In this document: positions 17,944 through 26,702 of the stretch, piece by piece
Layout: every line of letters begins with the position of its first letter
Position numbering within the stretch: position 1 is the stretch's first letter
Origin: Fictibacillus enclensis
GTDB lineage: Bacteria; Bacillota; Bacilli; Bacillales; Fictibacillaceae
Assembly (NCBI RefSeq): GCF_001457035.1
Contig: NZ_KQ758620.1
Coordinates: 310,001 to 374,000 of the forward strand
Reading direction: 5' to 3'
DNA length: 64,000 bases
Program-made: the position numbers and the translations under genes
The notes under the pieces: generated by a model
Told to the model about the DNA's origin: nothing
What the model saw: only the letters and a program-made list of their open reading frames with translations
Databases searched by the model: none

Positions 17944-18242
17944 AATTAAAATCCAAATCCTCTCATGATGGGAAACTTCATACTCTTATCCCAAAATTAA
18001 AAAGCAAGATGTCCCTGCTTCCTTTACATTTATACCATGCTTAAACCCTTATTATCAAACGGATTCGTTCTACCTCTATTAACCAGTATTCCACTATTTA
18101 AGGTAAATTAAGATTTACCAGAAAAAGACCCCGAAATCACAAACGAATTTTCGCGAGATCAGGGCCGGACCACAAGGTTTATTTTATTTAGATAGTTTCA
18201 ATTCCAAATTCGCCATACACTTCTCGTGCACCATTAGTAAGA
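17944..18242. other. intergenic region with possible coding remnant
   Basis: Nearest dus is its promoter region. At 18127-18167 is an imperfect hairpin (CCC..ATC..CGA/TCG..GAT..GGG). At 18189-18241 the minus strand reads DLTNGAREVYGEFGIETI then stop, in a different frame from the peptidase that ends at 18243. It looks like the last codons of a lost gene, but I could not identify it. Confidence 0.35.
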
Positions 18243-18905
18243 TCATGGCGTGAACAGTTTCCACTGCCCTTCGGATACCACTTCGACCTCTCCATCAATC
18301 ACTTTAATGGCGGTTTGATCATCCATTGCATACGCCGGCCCCTGCATCCCGGCTGCCCATTTCTCTGCGTTAGCCATCGTGTTGTACGGCAGCATCTCGT
18401 GCTCCAGGTGCGGGAACATGGCAAAATCTACCAGGTTCAACGTTTCATCACCGCCGTTGGGTGGAGTCCAGTTAACAAAGAATTCCCCGATGTTCGGTGC
18501 CATCACCATACTCCCAGCACTGAGTCCTACATAAACTGAATCCAGCGACGGCAAGAGTTCTGCAAGTCCAGACTGCTTCATCCAGTAATTCAAATACAGT
18601 GGATCACCGCCATCCACTAACAGAACGTCAATCTCCTTCACCATCGGAACCCAATGCTCTTTACCGAGGCTCGGCAGCGCCGATAGTTCCAGCACCCCCA
18701 TAGACTTCCAGCCCACCTCACACATCGGTGCCCCGGATTGTCCATTCAAGAACTTCCATGCGTTCCACGCCCCTCCGGGTATGGCGTACACCGCAGTAGG
18801 TATACAGAGAGCGTTGGACTCCTCAATCGGCTTGCCCAGCATGTCAACCAGTGCATCACGAATGCTTATGTTACTAATGCCCCCAGATGTAAGAAGAAGT
18901 TTCAT
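18243..18905 (-). CDS. peptidase S51 (dipeptidase E-like) family protein
   Basis: 220-residue cytoplasmic serine hydrolase of the S51 family (PepE, cyanophycinase; YgaJ in B. subtilis). The nucleophile sits in VGLSAGSM (Ser129), preceded by the DVLLVDGGDPLYL strand-turn typical of the family, and FPHLEHE (about 164-170) supplies the conserved histidine region. PepE enzymes split Asp-X dipeptides; the specificity here is not certain. It is a single gene with its own leader; no partner is evident. Confidence 0.85.
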   Translation of the reverse strand: MKLLLTSGGISNISIRDALVDMLGKPIEESNALCIPTAVYAIPGGAWNAWKFLNGQSGAPMCEVGWKSMGVLELSALPSLGKEHWVPMVKEIDVLLVDGGDPLYLNYWMKQSGLAELLPSLDSVYVGLSAGSMVMAPNIGEFFVNWTPPNGGDETLNLVDFAMFPHLEHEMLPYNTMANAEKWAAGMQGPAYAMDDQTAIKVIDGEVEVVSEGQWKLFTP

Positions 18906-19039
18906 AACCCACAGCTCCTCATCTTTGAGTATTTATGACGTTTAATTCTTCATGCTGTATCTTCATGTTTATATGAGGGGGCAGCAAGAGTCAAGGGAAA
19001 AATCCAAAAAGAAAAAAACACCCTGGGTTGTACTCCTTG

Positions 19040-19537
19040 TTATTCCTTTCCACTAAACTCTAAAATATTTAAACCCTCAGATGCTTCTGGTGCTTCAAAG
19101 AAACTAGTTACATGAATAAACACCGTTTCCGTATCAAAAGCTGCTCTTTCGGGTTGTTCGTTACGCCTTTGTGCAATTTGACGTAAGCATTGTTCGTTAT
19201 TTAGATTTAGGAAAATTAGTTGATGGCTTGCATTAACCTCTGTAGCCATATCCAAAAACCACTTTCGCAGGTTTTGAGTGTTAGCTGGGAAATCCATTAC
19301 TACATCTGTACCGACACTTAATATGTTTTGGACAAGCTTTTTTACCAAGGGCTTGAGCTGCGGTGAGAATTTTAGATAGTCCTCAAATGATGAGATCTGA
19401 TTGGGGTAAAGAGACGAAAGCCATTCATCCTCAGACAACAGCACCGCATCTTTATCTATTGCCATTTGTTTTGATTTAGTTGATTTTCCTGCGCCCATTT
19501 TTCCACAGAGAAAGTATAGCGTCCCCAATTGTTTCAT
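19040..19537 (-). CDS. P-loop ATP-binding protein, small-molecule kinase type
   Basis: 165-residue cytoplasmic protein with a Walker A motif GKMGAGKST near residues 12-20, an SEDEWLS segment after the second strand, and an arginine-rich lid (RQIAQRRNEQPER). This layout is that of small nucleoside- or antibiotic-kinase-like AAA_33 proteins, which phosphorylate small molecules. MKQLGTLYFLCG is a strand leading into the P-loop, so the N-terminus is complete. The substrate is unknown. It stands alone. Confidence 0.75.
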   Translation of the reverse strand: MKQLGTLYFLCGKMGAGKSTKSKQMAIDKDAVLLSEDEWLSSLYPNQISSFEDYLKFSPQLKPLVKKLVQNILSVGTDVVMDFPANTQNLRKWFLDMATEVNASHQLIFLNLNNEQCLRQIAQRRNEQPERAAFDTETVFIHVTSFFEAPEASEGLNILEFSGKE

Positions 19538-19726
19538 ATTTTTAACCCCCCCATGCTTATTTAGTGGTTACCTTATGACTATTTTATCATTTAATTCCAG
19601 AAATTGTTTTTCATTGATGAACATTCTTGGCGCATTTATAGGCTTAATAATTTTTAAATTGTTATTTACGTTTCTAAAGAAAAATAATTTACTTATCAAT
19701 CAAAAATCAGCATTAATCAATCCTAA

Positions 19727-19763
19727 AAAAGGACAGACCTCTATTTCTGAGTTTTGTCCTTTT
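19727..19763. terminator. hairpin terminator
   Basis: AAAAGGACA / TGTCCTTTT with a 19-base loop. It can end minus-strand transcripts from the DMT gene after the dus remnant. The rest of 19538-19826 shows no supported gene; an AT-rich plus-strand frame at 19575-19805 lacks a ribosome binding site. Confidence 0.65.
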
Positions 19764-19826
19764 CTCGATCCATGCATTAACTTTGTGGCACTCTTCCACC
19801 ATTAAAAATATTTTGAACAACCGTTG

Positions 19827-19980
19827 TGTCTGGACTGTATGTGGCAACACATCGGATGTTGGTGATCATAAAAAACAAACGGATCCAGTGTCACCTGCTT
19901 CTGTTGACGATATTTAATTTAAAATTCTGGAGCAATGTCATCTGTTGACTTTGCCGTCATTAATTAATTTCTTAATTCAC
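19827..19980 (-). pseudogene. dus 3'-end remnant (copy B), more decayed
   Basis: Shares with copy A, in order, the left flank TGT.TGGACTGTATGT.GCAACACAT, a degenerate dus terminator near 19880-19902, and dus coding pieces CATCTGTTGACTTTG and AATTTCTTAATTCAC (19937-19980). Large parts are missing. It abuts the stop codon of the DMT transporter, whose last residues may have been created by the junction. Confidence 0.65.
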
Positions 19981-19986
19981 TTATCT

Positions 19987-20898
19987 TCACTGCTTTAAAC
20001 GGTATGCAGCTGTTGTTTTCTTTAATTGATCGGAACAGTTGACTGATCTTATTTCACTAACAAATGTAGAAACTAATAGTAGTAAACCACCAAACATCTG
20101 AACAATTGCCATCTTTTCTTGCAGGATTACTACAGAAATTAATATAGCTACAAATGGATCCACATAACTCAGCATAGCTATACTCTGTCCTTTTAAACCC
20201 TCCATACCAGAGAAAAATAACCAAAACCCAATCCCGGTATTAATAATCCCTAAAATTAAGATAAAAGGAATGGAAAAGCTTGATACTTCAAAGATACGAA
20301 AGCCGGAAGTCATGAAAACATAGGTCATTAAAAGCAAAGTGGTTACTCCCAGCTGAATGATGGTCAACTCTAACTTTCCCATATCTTTAATAAATTTATT
20401 TAGAAGCAATAACGCAGCATAAAATCCAGCTGCGATTAATCCAAGCAAAAGTCCAAGAAAATCATCTGTGCTGGATGCTTTTAGGCCAACTCCTACAATC
20501 ATTAACATTCCTATGATTGCTCCACCAATACACACAATTTTCTTGATAGATAATGGTTCCCCAAGTACAAATGGTGAAAGAACCATCACAAAAACAGGTG
20601 CAAAGTAATAACCTAGCGTTGCATTAGCAATTGTTGTATGGTCATAAGATTGATAAAGAAAAATCCAATTACCTCCCAATGCTATGCTTGAAAGGATCAA
20701 AATTAAAGCATTTGATCTAACTGAATTCCATGATATTTTTTTCTTAGTTGCGAAGAATATTAACAATAAAAATAAGCAGCCTATGGAACTGCTTAGTAAA
20801 GCTCTCTCGCTCGAAGTTAGATCAATGTTTCGTGCAACTAAACCAATTGTACCGAAAATAACCATTGATAATATAAACTGAATTTTAGATTTCATCAT
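19987..20898 (-). CDS. EamA/DMT-family exporter
   Basis: 303-residue membrane protein with ten predicted transmembrane segments arranged as two EamA repeats, each about 130 residues, in the drug/metabolite transporter superfamily. The second repeat contains the usual LSYVDPFVAILISV-EKMAIVQMFGG pattern. Members export amino acids or other metabolites; the substrate is unknown here. It is followed upstream by the YbaK-like gene on the same strand, 46 bp away, so the pair may be co-transcribed and controlled by the divergent LysR regulator. The hydrophilic C-terminal tail borders the dus remnant. Confidence 0.85.
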   Translation of the reverse strand: MMKSKIQFILSMVIFGTIGLVARNIDLTSSERALLSSSIGCLFLLLIFFATKKKISWNSVRSNALILILSSIALGGNWIFLYQSYDHTTIANATLGYYFAPVFVMVLSPFVLGEPLSIKKIVCIGGAIIGMLMIVGVGLKASSTDDFLGLLLGLIAAGFYAALLLLNKFIKDMGKLELTIIQLGVTTLLLMTYVFMTSGFRIFEVSSFSIPFILILGIINTGIGFWLFFSGMEGLKGQSIAMLSYVDPFVAILISVVILQEKMAIVQMFGGLLLLVSTFVSEIRSVNCSDQLKKTTAAYRLKQ

Positions 20899-20944
20899 TT
20901 ACTCCTACGGATCCACGAAACAGCTTATCTTCGCAGATGCTTAA

Positions 20945-21496
20945 TTAGTTTATATTTTGCATTTCGATTACTTTCGGAATGTGCTTTGCATAGGTTAGGA
21001 AGTTATTGACGATGAGCTCAGTTTTAACCTTCATATATCCGGTGGTCGTTCCATCACTACATCCATACCACTCTTCTAAAAGAACATCCTTATCGAAAAC
21101 CACTTGCACAAGATTTTTCTTGTCCATTAAAACACTGAATACAGTAGCTGCTCCAATTTTCACGCCAAGAATTTGTTCCATTAGTTCCGCAGGAGCAAAA
21201 GAAACACGTGATATGCCGAGCGTATTGCTGAAATTCTTTGCTTTGAACAGTTTATCTGCGGTGGTTATATATAAATAAAATTCAGTTTTTTTACTATTAC
21301 AGAGAAACAGCGTTTTTACCATTTTCATATTCAATTTGTGATTAATCTCAATGCAGTCCTCCATTGAAATGGCTTCATCTGTATTCACACGCTCAAATGG
21401 AATCTGTAACTCTGCCAATGATTCATAGACCTTTTCTTGAAGATAAGAAATGTAGCTGTCCGGTGCTTTTCCCATAATATCACTCACAAAAAACAT
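20945..21496 (-). CDS. YbaK/aminoacyl-tRNA deacylase family protein
   Basis: 183-residue protein of the YbaK/ProX family, which hydrolyses mischarged tRNA such as Ala- or Cys-tRNA(Pro). The core runs from about residue 20 (IPFERVNTDEAISMEDC) through KLFKAKNFSNTLGISRVSFA to KIGAATVFSVLMD, the conserved substrate loop. The ATG at 21496 has AAGGAG about 12 bases upstream; the frame is open further, but that extension overlaps the divergent LysR gene. Together with a DMT exporter and LysR regulator this may form a small amino-acid handling unit (inference). Confidence 0.8.
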   Translation of the reverse strand: MFFVSDIMGKAPDSYISYLQEKVYESLAELQIPFERVNTDEAISMEDCIEINHKLNMKMVKTLFLCNSKKTEFYLYITTADKLFKAKNFSNTLGISRVSFAPAELMEQILGVKIGAATVFSVLMDKKNLVQVVFDKDVLLEEWYGCSDGTTTGYMKVKTELIVNNFLTYAKHIPKVIEMQNIN

Positions 21497-21575
21497 CGTT
21501 ATATACCACTCCTTTCCAACTTGAATAATGAATAGCAATAATGTATCATACTCACATCCATTACAAAAACGAATG

Positions 21576-21598
21576 TTTATCATGATGTCCATGATAAA
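21576..21598. promoter_or_regulatory. LysR-type operator dyad
   Basis: TTTATCATG and CATGATAAA, perfect 9-base arms around ATGTC, 25 bp upstream of the LysR start and about 80 bp upstream of the YbaK start. Position and symmetry suit an autoregulatory LysR site. Confidence 0.65.
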
Positions 21599-21622
21599 AC
21601 CAGATGGAATGAGGAAAGAGCT

Positions 21623-22492
21623 ATGAATATCCAAAAATATATGGCATTTGTCAAAGCAGTAGAATTGGGCAGTTTTACAAAAGCTGCCGAAATATTGGAC
21701 TATTCACAGTCCGGGATTAGCCGTATGATTAATGATTTAGAAAAGGAATGGGGGGTTTTTCTTTTTGAAAGAGGACGTACGGGTATCAATTTAACCTCAG
21801 AGGGTTTAAAATTATTGCCACAATTAAAGAGAATTTGCAATGAATACGAAATCTTAATGAAGCAAATTGGCGACTTGAATAATTTGCAATCCGGTATCAT
21901 TCGCATTGGGACATTTTCCAGCGTAGCCTCTCATTGGCTTCCTAACATTATTAATATTTTCAAGAAGGATTACCCAATGATTGATTTTGAATTTCTGCTT
22001 GGTGATTACACGGAAATTGAAAGCTGGATCCTTAATGGACGTGTTGACTTTGGATTTGTGCGGCTGCCGACAACAGTAGAACTTGAAACTGTATTTTTGG
22101 AACAAGACCGTTTGCTGGTAGTGATCCCACACGATCATCCTCTTTCTAATTGCGAAAAGTTTCCCATCAACGGCTTACTAACCAGTCCATTTATGCTATT
22201 GGAAAAGGGAGCGAAAACAGAGATTTCCGAAATTTTCGAGAGACACCAAATCGCACCGCATGTTAATTTTACAACATGGGATGACTATGCCATTATGTCT
22301 ATGGTGGAAAATGGGCTGGGAATCAGTATATTACCAGAATTGATATTACAGCGTATTCCCCACAAAATTATTGCTAAAGAGCTTGAAGTTCCTGCTTTTA
22401 GAAATATTGGTGTTGCTATGAGGGAACAAAAATCCCTTTCCCTTGCGTCCAAGAAATTTTTAGAATATTTATCATATAGGAACAGAGAGTAA
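21623..22492 (+). CDS. LysR-family transcription regulator
   Basis: 289 residues. The N-terminal winged HTH (about 1-60) has the classic VKAVELGSFTKAAEIL and SQSGISRMINDLE helices, and the C-terminal periplasmic-binding-like domain spans about 90-285 with a typical DFGFVRLP segment. GAGGAAAGAG lies shortly before ATG. It is divergent from the YbaK-DMT pair, the usual arrangement for a LysR regulator and its target, and a 23 bp perfect dyad lies in the shared promoter region. The inducer is unknown. Confidence 0.88.
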   Translation: MNIQKYMAFVKAVELGSFTKAAEILDYSQSGISRMINDLEKEWGVFLFERGRTGINLTSEGLKLLPQLKRICNEYEILMKQIGDLNNLQSGIIRIGTFSSVASHWLPNIINIFKKDYPMIDFEFLLGDYTEIESWILNGRVDFGFVRLPTTVELETVFLEQDRLLVVIPHDHPLSNCEKFPINGLLTSPFMLLEKGAKTEISEIFERHQIAPHVNFTTWDDYAIMSMVENGLGISILPELILQRIPHKIIAKELEVPAFRNIGVAMREQKSLSLASKKFLEYLSYRNRE

Positions 22493-22689
22493 ATGAGTAT
22501 GATGATTCAAAAACCAATGTGCATATGAATTTTGTTCTCTTTCTTGGAGATGAGCTAAAAGATGTCCCCAAACTCAAGGAACTCCCCCAAGTTCCTCATT
22601 CTCATTCATTAGTTGATAAAGGTACCTGTGGACAAGACGGCAGCATTTGTATCCAATACAGCTTCGTTAATCCATTTCAAGAAACATAA
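22481..22689 (+). other. orphan reading frame, probable gene fragment
   Basis: A frame open from 22481 reads EYDDSKTNVHMNFVLFLG and continues to a stop at 22687. The only ATG (22525, 54 codons) has no ribosome binding site. The composition looks protein-like, and the frame overlaps the end of the LysR gene in another frame. It may be the 3' part of a lost gene or chance. Unidentified. Confidence 0.3.
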
Positions 22690-22690
22690 A

Positions 22691-22720
22691 AAGGCAACAC
22701 CCATAAGGGTTAGTTGCCTT
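22691..22720 (-). terminator. rlmCD terminator overlapping its stop codon
   Basis: AAGGCAAC / GTTGCCTT with an inner ACCC/GGGT stem, T-run on the minus strand. The stem includes the last codons of rlmCD. Confidence 0.85.
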
Positions 22721-24098
22721 CCTTTAAAATGAGTTGCGCGACACACTCCACATGCGTCGTCTGCGGAAACATATCCACCGGCTGCACTTCAAGCGTCTTA
22801 AATCCGCCATCTTCCAAAATTCTTAAATCCCTTGCCAGCGTAGACGGATTACAGCTTACATAGACTACGCGCTTTGGCTGCATTTCAATAATGGTTTGGA
22901 GCAGGGATTCATCACAGCCTTTGCGAGGCGGGTCGACGACAATGACATCTGGCATGATGCCTTGCTCTTTCCATTTTGGAATGACGACTTCGGATTCCCC
23001 CACGGCGAACTCCGCGTTATCGAGGCCATTCAGTTCAGCATTTCGTCTCGCGTCTTCAATCGCCTCCGGCACGATTTCCACGCCGTATACCTTTTTCGCT
23101 TTTTGCGCCAGGAATAGAGAAATCGTTCCAATGCCGCAATAGGCATCAATGACGGTTTCGTCTCCTGTCAGCTCCGCATATTTCAGGGCCTGATCATAAA
23201 GGACCTTCGTTTGCTGGGGGTTGATCTGGTAGAACGAACGGGCCGAGATGGCGAATTGGATGTCACCGATATAGTCGTAAATGTATTCCGAGCCCCAGAG
23301 AACCTTCGTTTCGTCGCCAAAAATAACATTGGTTTTCTTCGTGTTGATGTTTTGCACGACCGACTTGAGCTGCGGAAGATCGTCCACGATGTCTTCCACG
23401 ATTTTTTTACGGTTCGGCAAATCCTTTCCATTGGTCACGAGAACGATCATGAGCTCGTTTGTCGTTTTGCCGAAGCGGGCGATCACATGGCGGACCATGC
23501 CTTTATGACGCGTTTCATCGTACGGCGTGATGCCATATTTGTTCAGAATCTTTTTAACTACCTGAATGGCTTCATCAGCCGTATCACCTGTGATGATGCA
23601 GGTGTCCATTTCCACAATTTCATGGCTGCGCTTTTGGTAGAACCCCGTGATGAGACGGCCTTCTCGCTCACCGACAGGCACCTGGGCTTTGTTTCGGTAA
23701 CGCCACGGCTCGTCCCCCATGCCAAGTGTCGGAAGCACCGGGACATTTTCTATCTTACCGATGCGCTGGAGCACATCTTTCACCTGCTTGCGCTTGAACT
23801 CCAACTGTCCCGGATAGGACAAGTGCTGAATCTGGCAGCCGCCGCAGCCTTTTTTATAAACCGGGCATGGCGGATCCACCCGATCCGGACTTTCTTCTAT
23901 GACTTCCATCAACCTGCCGAAGCCGTATCCTTTTTTCACACCGACCACCTTGACCATCGCACGCTCGCCCGGCAGGCCGTTTGGAACAAACAGCGGAAAT
24001 CCTTCTACCTTCGCCACACCGGAACCGTCATGGGTCAGGTCGGAGAATTCCACTTCATAGATTTCATTTTTTGAGACCGGCGCATTCGCCTTTGCCAT
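22710..24098 (-). CDS. rlmCD: 23S rRNA (uracil-C5)-methyltransferase RlmCD
   Basis: SAM-dependent enzyme that methylates U747 and U1939 of 23S rRNA; YefA is the B. subtilis form. The 462 residues contain an N-terminal TRAM domain (about 8-66), an iron-sulfur cluster with Cys78, Cys85, Cys88 and probably Cys167, the SAM motif [20 protein letters not shown], and the catalytic nucleophile Cys416 in VSCNPSTL. All expected residues are present. As in B. subtilis it follows the diacylglycerol kinase gene on the same strand. Confidence 0.93.
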   Translation of the reverse strand: MAKANAPVSKNEIYEVEFSDLTHDGSGVAKVEGFPLFVPNGLPGERAMVKVVGVKKGYGFGRLMEVIEESPDRVDPPCPVYKKGCGGCQIQHLSYPGQLEFKRKQVKDVLQRIGKIENVPVLPTLGMGDEPWRYRNKAQVPVGEREGRLITGFYQKRSHEIVEMDTCIITGDTADEAIQVVKKILNKYGITPYDETRHKGMVRHVIARFGKTTNELMIVLVTNGKDLPNRKKIVEDIVDDLPQLKSVVQNINTKKTNVIFGDETKVLWGSEYIYDYIGDIQFAISARSFYQINPQQTKVLYDQALKYAELTGDETVIDAYCGIGTISLFLAQKAKKVYGVEIVPEAIEDARRNAELNGLDNAEFAVGESEVVIPKWKEQGIMPDVIVVDPPRKGCDESLLQTIIEMQPKRVVYVSCNPSTLARDLRILEDGGFKTLEVQPVDMFPQTTHVECVAQLILKEGN

Positions 24099-24251
24099 TG
24101 TACATCGTTCCTTTATCTTCAGTTCTTTCCTGATTGTAGCATACCTGGCTCTTCTTAAACGATCGTTTAAATGAAACGTTTGTTTAACTTACTCTCAAGT
24201 ATACCCTTATGCCTTATATGGTAACGGGCAAAAAGAAAAGATGAGACCCTC

Positions 24252-25172
24252 TTATAGAGTCCCATCCTCTGCAATTTGCACACGTTCTTTTGGCACGAGC
24301 ATTTGGAAGTGATGGCGAAGGTTAACGAATTCGCCCGGCAGAAGTCCTCCGAATTCACCATCCAGGTTGAGCTGCATTTTATCGGTTGGCCGAACCTTGA
24401 CCCGGTTTGCTTTTGTGTAGATAACATGGTCGTCATTCACGTGCTCACCGCGCAGGGCAAGGGTTGCAATACGAACAAATTCAGCCAGGTTCGTTTTCTT
24501 CAAAATGATAAGATCAAACATGCCGTCATTGAATTCGGACGTTGGCGCAAGTTTTTCAAAACCGCCAATGGAGTTTGTATTGGCCACGAGAAACAGCATG
24601 ATTTCACCCTGAAACAGCTTACCGTCATACTCGATTTCAACGTAGGTTGGACGGATGGATGGCAGCATCTCAATGCCTTTTAAGAAATACGCGAGCTGGC
24701 CAATCATCGTCTTCAGCTTGCTTGGCACTTCATACGTCAGCTCGGTAATGCGGCCGCCGCCGGCAATGTTGATAAAGAACTTATCGTTTACTTTTCCGAT
24801 ATCCACAGGAATCTCTGCACCCTGGCAGAGAACGTCGCATGCGCCTTCAATCGTACGCGGAACACCCAGCGCACGGGCAAAGTCATTCGTCGTTCCAGCC
24901 GGAATAATGCCCAGCTTCGGACGCTCTTCCAGGTCCGCTAGACCGTTGACCACCTCATAGATCGTACCGTCACCGCCAGCGGCAATGACAAGGTCAAATC
25001 CGCGCTCACCGGCAAGCCTGGCCGCTTTTGTGGCAGAGCCTTCCTCGGCTGTCGTGGCATGGGTGGACGTTTCATAGCCTGCAATTTCCAAACGTTCTAA
25101 AATATACGGAAGCTGTTTTTTGATCGCTTCTCTTCCGGATGTGGGATTGTATATAAGTCGAGCACGTTTCAT
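24252..25172 (-). CDS. dgkB: diacylglycerol kinase DgkB (YerQ)
   Basis: Soluble lipid kinase that returns diacylglycerol, left from lipoteichoic acid synthesis, to phosphatidic acid. The 306 residues show the DAGK catalytic signature AAGGDGTIYEVVNGL (about 63-77), the conserved GIIPAGTTNDFARALG loop, and the C-terminal beta-sandwich with LNLDGE. The N-terminal RARLIYNPTSGRE strand-loop is complete. It lies just upstream of rlmCD, as in B. subtilis, but about 38 kb from gatB. Confidence 0.92.
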   Translation of the reverse strand: MKRARLIYNPTSGREAIKKQLPYILERLEIAGYETSTHATTAEEGSATKAARLAGERGFDLVIAAGGDGTIYEVVNGLADLEERPKLGIIPAGTTNDFARALGVPRTIEGACDVLCQGAEIPVDIGKVNDKFFINIAGGGRITELTYEVPSKLKTMIGQLAYFLKGIEMLPSIRPTYVEIEYDGKLFQGEIMLFLVANTNSIGGFEKLAPTSEFNDGMFDLIILKKTNLAEFVRIATLALRGEHVNDDHVIYTKANRVKVRPTDKMQLNLDGEFGGLLPGEFVNLRHHFQMLVPKERVQIAEDGTL

Positions 25173-25320
25173 AGTTTCACCTGATTTGTTTTTTCTAATG
25201 ATTTGTTTATTAACATGATATGCCTGAACTAGAAAAAACAGCCCATACTTGGACTGCTTAATACCATCTCTTATTATAGTGATTCACCTTCAAAAAAGCA
25301 AAACCGAAAATAGGAAATAT

Positions 25321-25635
25321 TTATGAAATAACTTTCAGCCCAATAGCTGCAGCAACGACCATCGCCATGAATAAAATCCGCTTCCAGTCCCGGGATTCTC
25401 CGTAGAAAAACATGCCGACGAGCACTCCGCCAACTGTGCCGATCCCTGTCCAGACCGCATAGGCCGTTCCCATGGACAGGCTTTGCATCGCCAGGGAAAG
25501 AAACGAGAAGCTGCACACGAAGCCGAGAATCAGAACGAGAATGGACACGAAGTTTTTCTTTCTGGAAATCCGGTTCATCCCGATCACGCCGAGCACTTCA
25601 AACGATCCGGCAATAATGACATAGAGCCAGCCCAT
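25321..25635 (-). CDS. SMR-family exporter subunit (YvdR-like)
   Basis: 104-residue protein with four transmembrane helices of the small multidrug resistance family. The membrane glutamate that couples protons to substrate is in AGSFEVLGVIGM (Glu13). The ATG overlaps the stop codon of the preceding SMR gene (TAATG), so the two are translationally coupled and likely form a heterodimer with opposite topology, as in YvdR/YvdS and YkkC/YkkD. Substrates of such pairs include cationic compounds and guanidinium; not determinable here. Confidence 0.85.
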   Translation of the reverse strand: MGWLYVIIAGSFEVLGVIGMNRISRKKNFVSILVLILGFVCSFSFLSLAMQSLSMGTAYAVWTGIGTVGGVLVGMFFYGESRDWKRILFMAMVVAAAIGLKVIS

Positions 25636-25976
25636 TACACTTCACTCCCTTTTGCTTCAGGTTCTCCGGTGACGGCTTTTAAGCCCATCACTCCGACAAG
25701 CAACAGCGCGATCAGTGAAACCTTCGCCCAGCTGAACGGCACACCAAAGAACAGCATTTCTGCCAGCACGGTTCCCGCTGTCCCGAGACCGGTAAATACG
25801 GCATAAACCGTTCCGACCGGCAATTTATTTAAACAGGGAATCAATAGAAAGAAGCTGACAACAATCACAAGGCCGGTTGCCGTCCACTCCAGCGGTGTGT
25901 CCGCATGCTTCAGTCCGCTCACCCAGAGCACTTCAAGCAATCCTCCCATTATCACCAAAAACCAATATCGATTCAT
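25635..25976 (-). CDS. SMR-family exporter subunit (YvdS-like)
   Basis: 113 residues, four transmembrane helices, with the coupling glutamate in GGLLEVLWVSGLKH. The ATG at 25976 has AGAGG eight bases upstream; a GTG three codons earlier is possible. It has a longer hydrophilic C-terminus than its partner. It lies 12 bp downstream of the TetR gene and overlaps the second SMR gene by one base, forming a TetR-SMR-SMR operon like yvdT-yvdS-yvdR. Confidence 0.85.
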   Translation of the reverse strand: MNRYWFLVIMGGLLEVLWVSGLKHADTPLEWTATGLVIVVSFFLLIPCLNKLPVGTVYAVFTGLGTAGTVLAEMLFFGVPFSWAKVSLIALLLVGVMGLKAVTGEPEAKGSEV

Positions 25977-25988
25977 TTCCTTCACCTC

Positions 25989-26564
25989 TTAGTTGAATAA
26001 CGCACGTTCATACATATACCACGACGACTGCAGCCGCTCTTCAGCCCGGTCGCTTCCGCCGTACAGCATCTCAACAAACACACCATCTAAAAGCGCAATA
26101 TACGCTTTTGCGGCCTGTTTGATGTCCAGGTTTTGCATTTCGGGATGCTGTGCCTTCGCTTCCACAAACTCCTGAAGCAGTAAGTCTTCCATCTGATCCA
26201 GATAGCGGTATACGTATTCAGTGATCTGCTGCTGCAAATGTTCTGGCGGAAAAAATGACGTCCGGAGCCAGAACTTAGCCCGTTCATCTTGTTCGTAGCT
26301 TTCCTTTTGCAGCTTCAGGTAACCATACAGCTTTTCCTTAAAGGATTGGCCGCCCTTTTTTATATAATCGACCGCCTGCTTCCACTCGTTCTGAACCGCT
26401 TCTTCGGTTACAGCCAAAAACAATTCATCCTTGTTTTTAAAATGAGCATAGATGGAGGGTTTCTTGATTCCCACATCGGCCGCAATCATGGCGAGCGATG
26501 CCCCGCTGTATCCGTGATTGGCAAAATGAGTCAGCGCCGCGGCTTTAATTTTATCTGCTGTCAC
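25989..26564 (-). CDS. TetR-family repressor of the SMR operon (YvdT-like)
   Basis: About 191 residues. The N-terminal HTH is complete (TADKIKAAALTHFANHGYSG, then IAADVGIKKPSIYAHFKNK). The C-terminal ligand domain is helical. The GTG at 26564 has AGGTAGG eight bases upstream; a GTG at 26573 is an alternative. A near-perfect palindrome overlaps the region just upstream, so autorepression and repression of the two SMR genes is likely. Confidence 0.85.
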   Translation of the reverse strand: MTADKIKAAALTHFANHGYSGASLAMIAADVGIKKPSIYAHFKNKDELFLAVTEEAVQNEWKQAVDYIKKGGQSFKEKLYGYLKLQKESYEQDERAKFWLRTSFFPPEHLQQQITEYVYRYLDQMEDLLLQEFVEAKAQHPEMQNLDIKQAAKAYIALLDGVFVEMLYGGSDRAEERLQSSWYMYERALFN

Positions 26565-26574
26565 ATTTAACACC

Positions 26575-26594
26575 TACCTATCGATCGTTAGGTA
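26575..26594. promoter_or_regulatory. TetR operator
   Basis: TACCTATCGATCGTTAGGTA is a 20 bp palindrome with one mismatched pair. It sits 10 bp upstream of the TetR start and includes part of its ribosome binding site. Confidence 0.7.
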
Positions 26595-26702
26595 AAATTT
26601 TCTCACAAACCTTCATTGGTGTCAAAGGAATCGGCTTCAGGAAGGTTTTTACAAAGTAAGATAGAACATAAAGAAGGGAACTTATTAAAGGAGAGAAAAA
26701 TA

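Noticed and set aside
19575-19805. 76-codon plus-strand frame in an AT-rich gap
   Set aside because: No ribosome binding site; it runs through a terminator hairpin and into the region before a dus remnant.
23211-24074. 287-codon plus-strand frame opposite rlmCD
   Set aside because: Antisense to a complete conserved gene; high GC third positions of rlmCD explain the long open frame, and no ribosome binding site is seen.
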